This document shows, one piece after another, positions 21,832 through 33,535 of a stretch of 64,000 bases of DNA. The position numbers and the translations under genes were made by a program. The notes under the pieces were generated by a model, which saw only the letters and a program-made list of their open reading frames with translations, searched no databases and had not been told where the DNA came from. Within the stretch, counting starts at the first letter, position 1. Every line of letters begins with the position of its first letter. This DNA is from Heligmosomoides polygyrus polygyrus (lineage: Eukaryota; Nematoda; Chromadorea; Rhabditida; Heligmosomidae): the NCBI GenBank assembly GCA_947396885.1, contig OX377201.1, positions 70,096,983-70,160,982 on the forward strand, written 5' to 3'.

Positions 21832-22639
21832 CGATCAAGCCAAGGATGAATTTCGCAGCCTGCTTGATGAGGAGGAGACAGCAGAGGTACCGTCGAAAGA
21901 TGCCATCATAGTCGCTGGTGACCTTAATGGACACGTAGGTGCTAAGAAGGGCGGTTACAGATGTCATGATGACTTCAGATACGAGTCACGTAACGCCGAT
22001 GGTGAGCGTACTCTTGACTACGTGGAATCGCGTAACATCACTATAGCGAATGCCAAAGACTCAGACAGATTTCGTACTTGTGAAGGATCGCGACCGCGTC
22101 TTGTCACAGATGCGAATGTCGTGCCGTATGAGACGGTTGCCCCACAGAATCGACCGCTGATCTGCCTAGGGATCGCCCCTCAAAGGCTGAAGCAGGTCGG
22201 TGCACCAAGAATCAAGTGTTGGTGAATGAAAGAGAAGGGAGCAGCTGTGATTTCTCGCGTGCGGTTACCGACAGTCACAACTGTCGACGAAACTTGGAAG
22301 AAGGCTGCCGACGCGATACGTGAAGCTGCAAGGTTGGAGCTCGTCATCACGGTGCCTGGACGACGCAAGGTCGAAAAGCAGACGTGGCTGTGGACAGACG
22401 ACGTGAAAGCAAAAGTTCGAGAGAAGAAGTCGCTATATCACGTTTTTCTCGGCGAAAAGACAGCCGATAACTGGCGGAAGTACCAAGAAGCGAAGAAAGC
22501 TGCAAAGAAGGCCGTGGCTGTTGCAAAAGCCACTCATTATGGAGATGTCAACGAGAAGCTCGAATCGCGCGATGGTGAGCGGTATTTGTACCGACTTGCT
22601 AAGTCAAAATCGTTATTTTGAACAACAGCAACAATAACA

Positions 22640-23470
22640 ACCAGGAGACTAAGGTCCCAAGCTCGCTCGGTCCATCTGCACCGCGTGTGTTGTGTGAATG
22701 CACACAACACACTGAATTCGACGGCGTCGTCCAAAAATCGCCCTCCAACTGCATTCCCCGATCAGCGGGAGTCCGCAGCTGGGTTCTGCGCTCGAAGAGC
22801 GCAGAACTAGGCTCGGGAAGGGAATCCAGGGTGGGTGCGATCCAAGCTGCTCGTGTGGAAACTGCTTTCGCCGCTCAGGGAGAGTCAGCAGCTGGATTCT
22901 GCGCTCTTCGGGCGCAGAATCAGGCTAGGGAAGGGACTCCAGGGTGGGTGCGATGCAAGCTGCTCGTGTGAAAACTGCTTTCGTTGCTCATGGGGTCTTC
23001 GAGCGCAGAATCAGGCTAGGGAAGGGGCTCCAGGGTGGGTGCCATCCAAGCTGCTCGTGTGGAAACCGCTTTCGTCGCTCAGGGGGAAGTCTGCAGCCAG
23101 GTTCTGCAGAAGCATACAGCTGGGAAATGAGCAGAAAACGCCTGAAAATTGTGTAGACGTTAAAACCCCTGAACCTCATCCAGCCAGTTGAATGAAATGC
23201 AAAAACGCCACCATGCTTAGGAACGGAACCTCCGACCTCCAAGCCTGAACTCGCCCCTCTACCCACTGCGTCACGACAGGTCTGGCAGCCAGGCAACCGC
23301 GGGCACACAAGAGACCAATGCGCATCGATCGAATGCCAACGTCGGCGCTGACGCAGCTCACGTGTGCTGAGGTGCATTTCTAGGGCGGTGTCGTCAAATG
23401 CGGTGTCTGTGTGCATTCACACAACACACGCGGTGCAGCTGGACCGAGCGAGTTTGGGATCTTACAAACC
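22640..23470. repeat. Foldback repeat with tandem units inside
   Basis: Arms at about 22645-22740 and 23370-23470 are inverted copies sharing AGCTCGCTCGGTCCA and the palindrome-like GTGTGTTGTGTGAATGCACAC. Between them, 22770-23100 contains three to four tandem units of roughly 85-125 bp ('gctagggaaggg.ctccagggtgggtgc', 'aagctgctcgtgtg'). Confidence 0.7.
23165..23290 (-). mobile_element. tRNA-derived SINE-like sequence
   Basis: On the minus strand GACGCAGTGGGTAGAG (A-box-like) is followed about 30 bases later by GGAGGTTCCGTTCC (B-box-like). Spacing fits a tRNA-derived Pol III promoter. No complete cloverleaf. Confidence 0.5.
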
Positions 23471-23475
23471 AGGAG

Positions 23476-23640
23476 TCGGGCTTATCAACGGCTTACATAA
23501 CTTTAACAGAGAATTCACAGCGGAAAACTCAGATAACGCGGCTTATCGTCACCACATTGCTTGATAAGCCGCGCTATCAGTGATTTCGGCTAAAAATTTT
23601 CTCTGTTAAATTGCTGTAAGTCGTTGTTGAATCCGGCCCC
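23476..23640. mobile_element. MITE, family A
   Basis: Central hairpin GATAACGCGGCTTATC / GATAAGCCGCGCTATC, flanked by ACTTTAACAGAGAATTC and its partner ATTTTCTCTGTTAAA, ending GAATCCGGCCCC. The same layout, interrupted by another element, is at 36231-36787. Confidence 0.75.
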
Positions 23641-23659
23641 AGCAACTTTAGAGAATTCT

Positions 23660-23937
23660 ACTCCATGTTCTGTTGTCTTCAGTGAATGAAGCTGCCGAGC
23701 GCGAATCCATACACCGAAGCCACGCCTGTAAGAAGAACCTATTCAGCGGTATAAAAATCACATAGAACGTTTAAAAAATTAGGATACCACTCTATAAGAA
23801 ATAAAACAGTGGTGAGGACAGGCGTTGGAGGGGGTGGTCGTACCCGCTCCAGAAGGGGTGTGGGAGGAGGGAAGGGGCGGCGGAGAGGTAGGAGGTCGTA
23901 AATTTTCAGCAAAAACCGAGCCCCACACTTGACCCTG
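23660..23937. mobile_element. Truncated right end of the foldback hAT-like family
   Basis: Matches the right ends of the copies at 2194-5666 and 60133-63054, including 'gaagc.gc.cctg.aagaag', 'aaataaaacagtggt' and the GGTCGTAAATTTTCAGC block, and finishes at the same terminal complement of CAGGGTCAAG (23937). No left end nearby. Confidence 0.75.
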
Positions 23938-24085
23938 TTAAAATGCCGCCTAGCTCTTCTTCAGTTTCCCTCCAGGTTTTGGCGATTTTTCAAGTCTCTA
24001 GGGTTGCTTGGACCTGCTTTGTGTAGTACTAGTGTCGGCTCCATTATCTGACCTTCTTTTGCGTACGAAATTATTTACGGTAAGG

Positions 24086-25710
24086 TTCAATTCTAGTATT
24101 TCTGACGGACGCCATGCAACCATCTCAACTCACTGTCTACTCGAAAATGGGAAGCACTGGTCTATCAGAATGTTGCGTCATAATTAGCATAGCGATCGTC
24201 TCCTATATAAGGAGGGTCTTGGGGTATGGTTCATTCTATCGCCTCTCATTCCTCCGAACCATCTCTTCTTGGCCACCAAGAAATAGAGAAGCGCTCTGTG
24301 CCGATGGAGGGCAGCCAGTAAGCTAACGGCATGGAATTTCCGGCGCAAGTAAGGCTGCCAGGTGAGGTCAGTGGTGACAACCTAAATTTACCATGTAAAT
24401 GTATGCAATCATGTAATATACATGTGTACACATGTTTACATATGTTTACACGTGTAATCATGTCAATACACGTGTATACACATGTTTACTTATGTTTTTT
24501 CACGTGTAATCATGTCATTACACGTGTGAACGTGTACACACATGTTTACATATGTTTACAACTGTATAACATGTGTACACATGTTTACATATGTTTACAC
24601 GTGTAATCATGTCATTACACGTGTACACTTGTATACACATGTTTACATGTGTTTACACGTGTAATCATGTCAATACACGTGTACACTTGTATACACATGT
24701 TTACATATGTTTACAACTGTATAACATGTGTACACATGTTTACATATGTTTACACGTGCAATCATGTCATTACACGTGTGAACGTGTACACACATGTTTA
24801 CATATGTTTACAACTGTATAACATGTGTACACATGTTTACATATGTTTACATGTGTAATCTTGTCAATACACGTGTATACACATGTTTACTTATGTTTAC
24901 ACGTGTAATCATGTCATTACACGTGTGAACGTGTACGCACATGTTTACATATGTTTACACGTGTAATCATGTCATTACACATGTACACTTGCATACACAT
25001 GTTTACAAATGGTTACACGTGTAATCATGTCAATACACGTGTATACACATGTTTGCATATGTTTACAACGGTAATCATGTCATCACACGTGTATACGCAT
25101 GTTTACGCGTGTAATCATGTCGTGTACACGTGTAATGAGATGATTACAGTGAATCACATTGACATGATTACACTTATATATGTCTACTGAAGGTATTCAT
25201 GGGTGTACGCCTTCACCGAAGATTTCGGTTGTCACCATTCACCTCAGGCTGCTGCCTTAGGCCTATGGTATAGCCCCGCGAAAGTGAAGCGCCGGAAGTT
25301 CCTTGCCGTAAACTTGCCGACTGCCCTCCACCAGAGCAAACCGCCTCTCCGTTTCTTGGTGGCCGACTCGAGATCGTTCGTAGGAGTAGGAGACGGTAGA
25401 ATGAACATACCCCAGGACCCTCTTTATATAGGAGGCGATCGCTATATTGATTATGACTCAACATTCTGACTGGCCAATGCTTCCCATTTTCGAGAAGACA
25501 ATGAGTGGGATGATTGCATGGCAGGGGACGGTCAAGAGGTACAAAATATGGGCACGTCCCTCGCCCGGGGGGGGGGGGGGGGGGGGTGGGGCATGCGATC
25601 TTCCTCGGCAGAGCGTCAGGAGGTATTTCAATTCTAGCATTTTTGGCGAAGGACGCCATGCAGCAAGGGGTGGTACACCCACGTCCCTCGCCAAAAATAC
25701 TAGAATTGAA
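24086..25710. repeat. Foldback element with satellite loop
   Basis: Ends TTCAATTCTAGTATTT (24086) and its complement (25710). Arms of about 290 bp (24108-24385 and 25215-25510) are roughly 80 percent complementary and share CTCGAAAATGGGAAGCA, a TATATAA-containing stretch and GGCCACCAAGAAA. A run of 22 G follows at about 25567-25588. The loop is the satellite at 24395-25185. Confidence 0.75.
24395..25185. repeat. ACACATGTTTACATATG-type satellite array
   Basis: About 0.8 kb of tandem, variable units such as ACACATGTTTACATATG, TTTACACGTGTAATCATGTC and ATTACACGTGTACACTTG; higher-order period near 50 bp. Rich in self-complementary CATG, CACGTG and GTAC cores. Apparent open frames (HVYTCIHMFTRVIMS) are products of the repeat. 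Confidence 0.95.
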
Positions 25711-25837
25711 ATAAATCATTTCGTATTCAGAAGAAGATCAGATAATGGAGCCGATACTAGTAGATTCACTAACAGGTCTAAGGTATTTGGCATACGACTG
25801 GTCGCTGGAGCGACTCGGAGGTATGCCAGATGCCTAA

Positions 25838-25980
25838 AAGGCCCCACAGAGTTCTGCGGCAACGCCGCTCGCCGCAATGGTTAAGGATAGGGCAGGGACG
25901 CCGCCGGTGGCGAACTCTGCGTCTCTGCCCTATGGTTAAGCATAGGGCCGCGGCGCTGCCGCAGAACTCTGTGGGGGCCT
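25838..25980. mobile_element. GC-rich MITE, TAA target duplication (PIF/Harbinger-like)
   Basis: Ends AAGGCCCCACAGAGTTCTGC and the near-exact complement. TAA flanks at 25835-25837 and 25981-25983. A related copy, decayed, at about 27095-27235 shares CTGCCCTATCCTTA and GCGGCGTTGCCGCAGAA. Confidence 0.78.
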
Positions 25981-25983
25981 TAA

Positions 25984-26205
25984 GGCTTATAGCCGCGTGC
26001 ACACTTCGCAGCGGCAGCGCGACAGCCACGCTGAAGAATAGCACGGAGGGGCAGAGTCGCACTGCGGCAGCGGAGGCCGCAGTAAGGGGGGTGCGCACAC
26101 TTCCGCGGCAGCGGGCAGTGGAATGTTGGCGGAGACCAGCTCCGCCCCCATTCCACTGTCCGCTGCCCCTGCAAATTGTACACGTGGCTTATGGTATAGT
26201 CCTAT
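25984..26205. repeat. GC-rich inverted repeat fragment
   Basis: CGCGTGCACACTTCGCAGCGGC pairs loosely with downstream GCACACTTCCGCGGCAGCGG and CCGCTGCCCC stretches. A compact, probably MITE-derived, segment. A palindromic core GGCGGAG/CTCCGCC lies at 26135-26152. Confidence 0.45.
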
Positions 26206-27090
26206 CCGCTGCAGCGACGAGGGAGTGCACGCGACGACTCACGAAGCGCGTAGCGAGCCGTCATCAGCCGTCGTCAGCCGGCTTGGGAAGACGTTTTTAG
26301 AAGCCGTGAGAATTTTATGAGCACATGCACGTCGTAGAGGTTTCAAGCAAAGCATTCTTTGCGTTTGCCTTTGCAAAAATATGGGTGATGGTACTGAAAG
26401 GCAAAGCTATTCGACTAAGCCTGACATCAGAAATTTGGCTGGTTGGTGAAGTCACGCATATCCGTTTCAGCTGGTAAATTCCCATGCCACAGATAGACGC
26501 CATCAAACTAATTTCCTAGACTTTGCGATTCGCATGTGTCGCAACAATAGCTTGCAATTATCTATTTATTATTCAACCAATCAATCATATCTCAGATTCG
26601 ATTCATGTAGTACACATATGTGGCCCTAAAGAGGGTCGTTGGGTTAGATGAGAAATCACGAGAGTGCATTTCTTCCTTGTCACCGGCGAAATACTTGGCA
26701 ACGAATACCGTTATTGAACAGTGGGGCGCTCCTTCTGCTTCTCCATCACCTTAACTTTAGTACGCCTAGGGAGCATGATTCTACAATAGTAAACGTTTCC
26801 TCTTGTTTGAAAAGAAATGCCGAAGAGAGCGCGGACACGTAAAAAACAGTTCAAAAACATCATTTTAAAGAACTTGACAAGAACATTTTAAATAGCTCAA
26901 ATGGCAGATTTCTGTGCTCAACGTGTCACGATAACCCTCTAATATACTGCCAAGCACAAAACTGTGCATCTTCTTGCCTATGTGGAAGCTGAGAATCAAA
27001 AGAAATTTTTTCGAAGTCATATTTTTCTAGTGCGGTTCTAGATTTTTCGAAGTAATGTTTTTCTAGCGGGTTTTCTCCGCGTTTTCCCTG
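26206..27090. other. No recognised feature
   Basis: AT-rich sequence without supported genes or repeats. Confidence 0.45.
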
Positions 27091-27094
27091 CAGT

Positions 27095-27235
27095 CAGCGA
27101 ACACTTCGCCATTGCCGCTGCCCTATCCTTAATCATTTGACAGGGACGCAGAGCGCGCCGCCGGCAGCGACCCTGCCCTATCCTTCGCCATAGCGGCGAG
27201 CGGCGTTGCCGCAGAAGTGTGCGGACGCCTTAAGG
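27095..27235. mobile_element. Decayed GC-rich MITE copy
   Basis: Shares the CTGCCCTATCCTTA and GCGGCGTTGCCGCAGAA blocks with the copy at 25838-25980; ends near GGACGCCTTAAGG. Target duplication not resolvable. Confidence 0.5.
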
Positions 27236-27819
27236 GAAACGTCACCTGTTCCTTTCGTTGTCGAGCCATTTGCAGGAGAAACAATTTCACGACAGGGAGC
27301 AACTTTAAAAGCGCTTCGCTGAGTTCTTTTCTTCGTGAAAACCCCAGGAGATCTATAGAAGCGGGATCTACAAATTACCTAACAATTGGCAATATGTTGT
27401 AGATAATAATGCCGCATATGTTCGTTAGTTGTGTGTATGGAACGAGAGAAATAAATCTGAAAAAAGGACAAATGGCGGTACTTCCTTTACAACCTAATAT
27501 TTCTTATCCACTCGGATGTTTTATTTCTGTACCGTTCAGTGTAACGAGCGCGAGGCTTCTCGATCTTTTGCCACTTCCGTCTATACCTTAAATAGCTTGA
27601 ATCGGCAGTTGATGCCAAGCAAACTATGCAACCGGACGACCACAGCTCTGTTCGCGCGTGGAGGTCGAAGTAAATCCGAGAACTACGCAGTTGTAGAAAT
27701 TAGTAGGAAGAAGCGAGCGGTTTTGCGAGCATTCAAAAGCGCTGAAAAAGCGGTGATGATGAAAAACATGATGAACATGATGATGAAAAACGTCAGGCGC
27801 CGTGTCCACCTGCTTCACT

Positions 27820-28150
27820 CCGTTGCCCTTGTTCCAATAAGATACGGCTCAAAAACCTGGCTACTACAAAGCAGCATGAACTTGTATGAATCAGCAGCGC
27901 GCATCGAGGAATCGAGAGAGCGATGCTTGCAGTAACCTGACTCGAGATGAGAGCGCTCCCTAGTTTCGAACTTCACTATGGTCTGAAAATCAGATACACT
28001 ACCGCTAGGCTAAGTGGAAGGAGAGATATAAAGAGAGGTTGTTGGCGCTCCCTCAAAATCCAATCAGCTGGTTGTGCATCCGTCTTCGGCCTCGGTTCTT
28101 GGCTGGTCGTCCTCGGTCGGCGGGTGCGTTGTTAGCCATTCGATTGATTG
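27820..28150 (+). pseudogene. Possible RTE 3'-end relic
   Basis: Reads ALVPIRYGSKTWLL, which resembles the C-terminal reverse transcriptase segment 'YGSETW' of RTE elements, followed 200 bp later by a CGTCCTCGGTCGGCGGGTGCG stretch like the 'RPRGRPPTRW' end. Weak similarity, heavily decayed. Confidence 0.3.
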
Positions 28151-28956
28151 TCCTTGGTGGGCGAATCCAGAGCGTGTGGAGCCGACAAATGACGAAGACA
28201 TAGCAAACCCTTTCCTGTGCCTTCTTATATAGATGTACAGACGGTTCTAGAAAGATCAGAAGTTCACGGGAACTGATCCACATATATTCGACTGTATTGG
28301 CATGCACGTTATGTTGAGGAATAATACTAGAGATTTCAGGAAGGTTCTGATTCCAGCCGCGGCCTCCTGATGCGCAGTCGATGGTTTTCCTCGCAGACCT
28401 CGGTTGCTCACCAAAGGAAGACAATACGTTGCGATCGCAGAACACCTTTGCTTCATTCCTCTTCATGGCACATCTCGTTTTTTGTCACTTCTCCGTTTTC
28501 TTTCTGCTTAGTCTCGTGCACTGCGAGTGCTACATGGAGTGTGTCAATATAAAGCGACAATTTAAACACACATTTCTCCTCTCCATGACAATGTTGTGGG
28601 TATCTAGCAGAATACGAACAGCTGCTCACGACCTCCCAGGGCAAGCCTCGGGGTGCGTACCAGTTTAAAGAGGCCTTTGAGATACAGGGCCCGCCCCAAT
28701 TAACAGCGTATTCTGCCTATGGCCGTAGGATCGGGCTAATGTGCGTACTCATGTTCAGCTCATCATTGTCAATACCCTCTCTAGCATACGTGTAGGCTGT
28801 CGCGACTTACTCCTGTATGCAATTTCGCAGCTGCCAGACTTTTTTCTCTCCGATCCTCTCCTCTTCCTTAGTTATTCTATTACTTTCTGTGAAGGGCCAA
28901 TTGCTACCTAAATTCTTTCGTGGTTCGCATCTGTATTCATTTTTTCATGTTGGCCA

Positions 28957-28977
28957 ATAAATAAATAAATAAATAAT
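28957..28977. repeat. AAAT microsatellite
   Basis: About five AATA units. Confidence 0.9.
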
Positions 28978-29099
28978 CGCTGGGTTGACTGGTGAAACAT
29001 GAAAGATGAAATATGCAGAATCATCCTTTTTCATGGATCAACCTAATTTTAGTTGGCCATGTTGGACATGTGGTCCCCTCATATTGCACTGACGAGAAA

Positions 29100-29415
29100 G
29101 AACAGCTGTAGGTAGGAGGCTGGAAACTTTTTTTTGAATTTTTTTAGTTCACCTGCCCCAATAAGTGTAATAGTTTTAAAAAATATTTTTGAAAAGAAAA
29201 TGATAAATTAAATTTTGTTTTGAAGCGCAACGATGCAGCAATCCTAGCATTGAAAGACTGTCATATTAAAAAAATTCTTGAACAAAAAATTTTTCTAACC
29301 TTTTTAGAGTCTCTAGTTTAATGTAGAAAGAGCTGATTTCGAAGAAGAGTTCGCTTTAGTTTCAAAGTGTTAGGCTGGCCTAGAAGAGTGTCCATTTCGC
29401 TAATTCGGCCTGATA
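29100..29415. repeat. Family X repeat, truncated copy b
   Basis: Contains 'cacctgccccaataagtg', 'aaattaaattttgttttgaagcgcaa' and the right-arm chain ending 'agaagagtgtccatttcgc', as in the copies at 12.1 and 46.2 kb. Confidence 0.6.
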
Positions 29416-32061
29416 ATGGTACATTTCACCTTCGAAAAAACGAAAATCGTGAAATCATTCGATTTCAAGAATTCTCGATAGACTGTCACGGCCGTTCTAA
29501 GTATAAGTAGTAAGTAGTAGTTATAGTATAAGTATGCCCTCGAGAATAATTACGAATCGTTTCTTGAAATATGCTACAACTAGGTGTAGAAATATTTATT
29601 AATTCAAGTGAAATTCACAAAGCAAATCGTAGGTCATGGAAAATGAATGAGCAATGGTGAGTGATGACTAGAGGAGGCTTAACACGAGCTATGAAGTGAT
29701 CTGTTCTCAACAATCAACTGACAAACGACGCACCTAGAAATAAAGGAACTACACCGTCGCGGGCGTTTTGCAGCCGCTTAAAACTTTTGGTTATACCAGC
29801 ACTCTTAACAACACAAACACAACTACGAACCAATGAGAACTTCGGAACCGAAACGCGTTATCATATCCCCTCTGAGACAAGCACTCTCTGATCGGGATCT
29901 CCACAGATCATGAACTCTCACGGCCTTCCTTATCACTTCTACACGGAGAGCTAAGGAAACTTAATATACGCAATTCTAAAGTCTCATTGGCCTACTCTAC
30001 GTTGCTGTTAACGACAGACCTATGAACTCGGAAAGACCTCAACCACTTTTCGGAGAACGCTTCCGACATTGGAAGATTTCAATATGAACGCTAGTATTTG
30101 CCACTTCGACAGAAAAGAAACACACAGCAGCCGTCAGTGTCTAAGAACGAATAAAGAATGATTATTCATTCTTCGGGGAACATTGCGCATTCCACCTCTG
30201 TATGATGTCGCAGAAATCGTTCGAGTGAATACTCGTTCTAAGTAGACCATTTCAAAGGCTCGCCAATGAATAAATGGGTGTCTCCTTGCCATTACGAACT
30301 ATCACTAGTTCCCCACATAGAAGGAATGCAAGGCCTGAGATTGCGCTGGCCGAAGCTCGAACCTAAAAGCGATTCCTGGGACTTCGGATCGATGCTGCTA
30401 CCGACTATACGTTGGATCGGAACCAAAATCTTCAGATAATTGGATGGTTCTAATAACGGCAATTTCACGACCCCGCGTTATATGGATGGATCGCATCAGA
30501 CGTATCCGTCCGGATATCCGAAAATGATTCACTCGGATCAAACGTGTACTGTTGACTAGGATGCAGGTCCATTTTGGCCCTTTGGAGTGTTTGGGCGTGA
30601 GGATTATTGAAGTCTGTCGGATCCCCCTGAAATCGCGCTTAGATATAAGGGGCATCGAATATGAAGAAAGCGACAGGAGCAAAACGAAAGCTGGCTGAAC
30701 GGGATGTTCAGTAACCTACGGACCGCCCCTTATGATAGCCCGCACTGAAAATTCCATAATCATCAGACGATGGTTTCAGCCGTACATCAGCTTAAAGCGA
30801 TCAAATTAGTCCCCATTGCCGTTCGGCTTGGATTTTCACATCAAGTGTTATCCATATCAACAACGAGAGCGTGTTCTGGTCACATTTTGTAAGTTCTCCT
30901 AGAAGCACACCTCAAACAATCCCTTCAGCTGCAAATGTATTACGAGAACCTTGTCTCGGTGAAAATATCCGAGAGCGAGCACTTAGGAAGTGGGATGAAG
31001 CATAAAGATCCTTATCAATATTCTTCGCCAAACCCGTCGCAAGGACTAGCTCCAGCCAAGATCTAGGGAAGCGTTTTTGAGGGAGGTTGATGTCGGTACA
31101 TTAAGTAGCAGTCTTTCTCTGCAATTTCATAGGTGAAGAAAACCTTCTGCTCGTGGCACAACTTGCGATAATTAAGGAGATCTGAGATAATTTCTGGTTC
31201 AAGTCCGGATGCTCTGAGCATGGTCAGGAGCTGGCTACCACATACGAAAGGTGCCCTTTTTAGAGTTCTACCTAACCAGAGCGACCTCCACCCTGCCGGT
31301 GACTTCCGATGAAGTATGAAAATCCCGAGTCGCCTCTCGCGGAATACGAAAAAGCTCATAGAGTGGGGAACTTATGGTTAGTGAGTTCTACTTCCGAAAA
31401 CATCAGTAACCGAACCTCATTTAACTTCGAAGCAGCCCTGAAATCAAGAACATCTATTGATCACGTCGTAAAGCGAGGACCCCGGTGAAGATTTCCGAAT
31501 TCAAGATCTCACGTTTCGAATAAATTTTGACAGAAAATAATGAAGACACTGCACCTTCTAATCACTATGGATTTCGCTCTAAATAAGCGACAGGCGTCAC
31601 AACAAGTAAAGAGACAGATAAACGATTTCGACCCTGAGAGGTGGCGTCGTTCGAAGGGCACAACCGCTTGCGGCACGTCGCTATACAGCATAACTACTTA
31701 AGGCTTTCCCTTTTCAACATAACAAGGTATCAACATGGCCCAGCTCCTGACGGGATAGTACTTACATCTCATTACACAATCAGGAACCTGCCCAGCGTTA
31801 TCAGAACAAGAATTGGAACAACAAATCAGAAGATGCAATAAATTATTAACACAGCCTTATCAGTGACTTCGAACACGTTGAACAATTAGAGACGACAACT
31901 CGTCTGATAACTGAGAGCATAGAAAAGCTGAGTTCAAAAGTGACCGAATGTGACCGTACTCACGTTGCCCAGAGAAGCAGAGATTACCTTCGACTAGCTG
32001 AACGAGGTCGTGAAGGGCCGTATTTGCAGGAAAATTGGAAGGTCAACCTAGATGCCTCGCC
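29416..32061. other. Unassigned 2.6 kb
   Basis: Scattered short open frames on both strands and no motif I can name. A coiled-coil-like frame near 31860-31980 (EHVEQLETTTRLITESIEKL) faintly resembles the start of a BEL/Pao gag, but no LTR, protease or integrase was seen. Confidence 0.4.
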
Positions 32062-32193
32062 TCAAGCGTTGCCGTTCTCCCGACCGAAAAGGTTCGCCAG
32101 CTGCGTCCGCTCGGCCGGCGAAAAGATGACGCTGCCGTCCCTCCGCATCACCGTCAGCTGGTGGTCGTCGTCTGATGATATCAACGACGCGTC
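32062..32193 (-). CDS. Candidate terminal exon of an unidentified minus-strand gene
   Basis: A strong acceptor (cctggtgtttcag) is followed in phase 0 by 43 codons and a stop. The peptide runs DASLISSDDDHQLTV, then RRDGSVIFSPAERTQL and ends FGRENGNA. Codon use is GC-rich and clearly unlike the AT-rich repeats around it. No family recognised. It could be the true last exon of the large minus-strand gene whose body lies from 36 kb upward, or belong to a gene largely destroyed by the surrounding repeats. Confidence 0.4.
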   Translation of the reverse strand, partial: DASLISSDDDHQLTVMRRDGSVIFSPAERTQLANLFGRENGNA

Positions 32194-32399
32194 CTGAAAC
32201 ACCAGGAAATAGAGATGGTGACGGGACTCGACACATAGAAGCAGTGTATACTAACCAGGGAATGCCTTTAGCTTCCCATGGAACTTTGGATAGAGACCTA
32301 CAGAACATAAAAGCGCTTGTAATGGTGATTAAAAATATGAGGATCGAACTTGCTAGATGTGATTGAATTCTCGCCGGTTAAATTTCACCTTCTCGACTG

Positions 32400-33535
32400 C
32401 TGGTAGGGCACGTTGATGCAGTGTAAATGCAGCGTTCCGTGATCAGCAGAGCTAAGCCGAAACTGCCACTGCGTGGTAGTGCTTACTCTACAAAAGTGGG
32501 ATCGCTGGCTCGGTATCCGACGATAGCAGTGCCTTGCATGTTGCGGCTTACCGTCACAAGACCCCTTATCCGCATTACCACCTTTTTCAACAACAGCCTG
32601 GTAACAACTGTCATTTCCATCGATTCCGAGCTCTCTGAAGATGAGAAGGTGATGCGTTTTGATTCCAAGGTAAAGTAAGTCAAAAACGGATGTCAGGTTA
32701 GCACCCCACACACAAAACAGGGCGAAATTGGTGGTGCCTTCGACCTCGCCACCCTCACCAGTACTCTGACCTTTGGGCCTAGACCACGCAAACATTTCAC
32801 TCATCAGTATCGGTCAAGAGAAATCATTTGAGCTGGAAGTCATATGAATAATCCATGTATCCGCGCTATGAGTAAATAAATAAATGAATACGGCGGGCGG
32901 TGGATAGGTTATGCATCGTTCTTGACTCCCTCACGTGAATATAAAAATGTGTTATCTACAACGGCCTTTCTCCTTCAAACAGCTCGTCTTCTACATGACC
33001 GAAAAACACATGTATAACTGTACTGTAGAACTCTCCATGTCAGTAAAAAATAGCCCCAAATTCGGCATAGGGTATTATTTGGGGTGCTGATCAAGAATAC
33101 GGCGTCGGTTTCTACATTTTCGGTCTATTGTGGCAGATTACGGTAGCCATTCTGAGGTACATTGCAGCATGGGCATGGGAGAGGGTAGAGAGAGCACTGT
33201 TTTCTCCCAAACTGCGTGTGTGGGGCTTCTTTTAGATTCTGGCTTGGCATCCGTTTTTGACTCGCTTTACGTTGAAACCAAAATGTGGTACCTTTTCATC
33301 CCCAAAAAGCTCGGGATCGATGGAAATGACAGTCGTTATCAGGCCATTGTTCCAAAATGCAAAGGAAATGCGAAAACGAAAAGAGAAGTGTCTCATTGAA
33401 GATAAAACACGATCCCTCATCACACCACCACTACGCCAACTCTGCAGCTGTTGCTGGTTGCGATTTAGTTCTGTTGATCACCAAAACAGCACATTCTCAC
33501 TGCATCAATGCACTCGACCGACAATATGGACTTTG
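32400..33535. repeat. Foldback repeat related to family D
   Basis: Arms 32400-32710 and 33225-33535 are inverted and diverged; both encode (in opposite directions) TTVISID-E-L--DEKV. Inner GGTGCTGATCA..ACGGCGTC (33080) and its partner near 32690 link it to the repeat at 288-897. Confidence 0.65.

Larger units (their letters stand above)
20305..22616 (+). pseudogene. RTE-type LINE copy, interrupted by two insertions
   Basis: 20312-20610 begins the endonuclease (LNVGTLTGRSCELVEVLEQRR, frame then decays) and stops at LYHFFFAY. After two inserts it resumes in frame with KDEFRSLLDEEETAEVPSKD, IIVAGDLNGHVGAKK, ADGERTLDYVESRNITIAN, VPYETVAPQNRPLIC, a stop, and the linker VSRVRLPTVTTVDETWKK-type segment through RYLYRLAKSKS at 22610. 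Better preserved than the 8-10 kb copy. The reverse transcriptase is missing downstream. Confidence 0.88.

Noticed and set aside
24331..25190. Several open frames encoding HVYTCIHMF-type peptides
   Set aside because: They are translations of the satellite array in a frame without stops.
28381..28668. Small membrane protein on the plus strand
   Set aside because: A hydrophobic frame of 95 codons without splice, promoter or family support.
31850..32195. BEL/Pao gag fragment
   Set aside because: Only a short coiled-coil-like similarity; no LTRs, protease, reverse transcriptase or integrase nearby.
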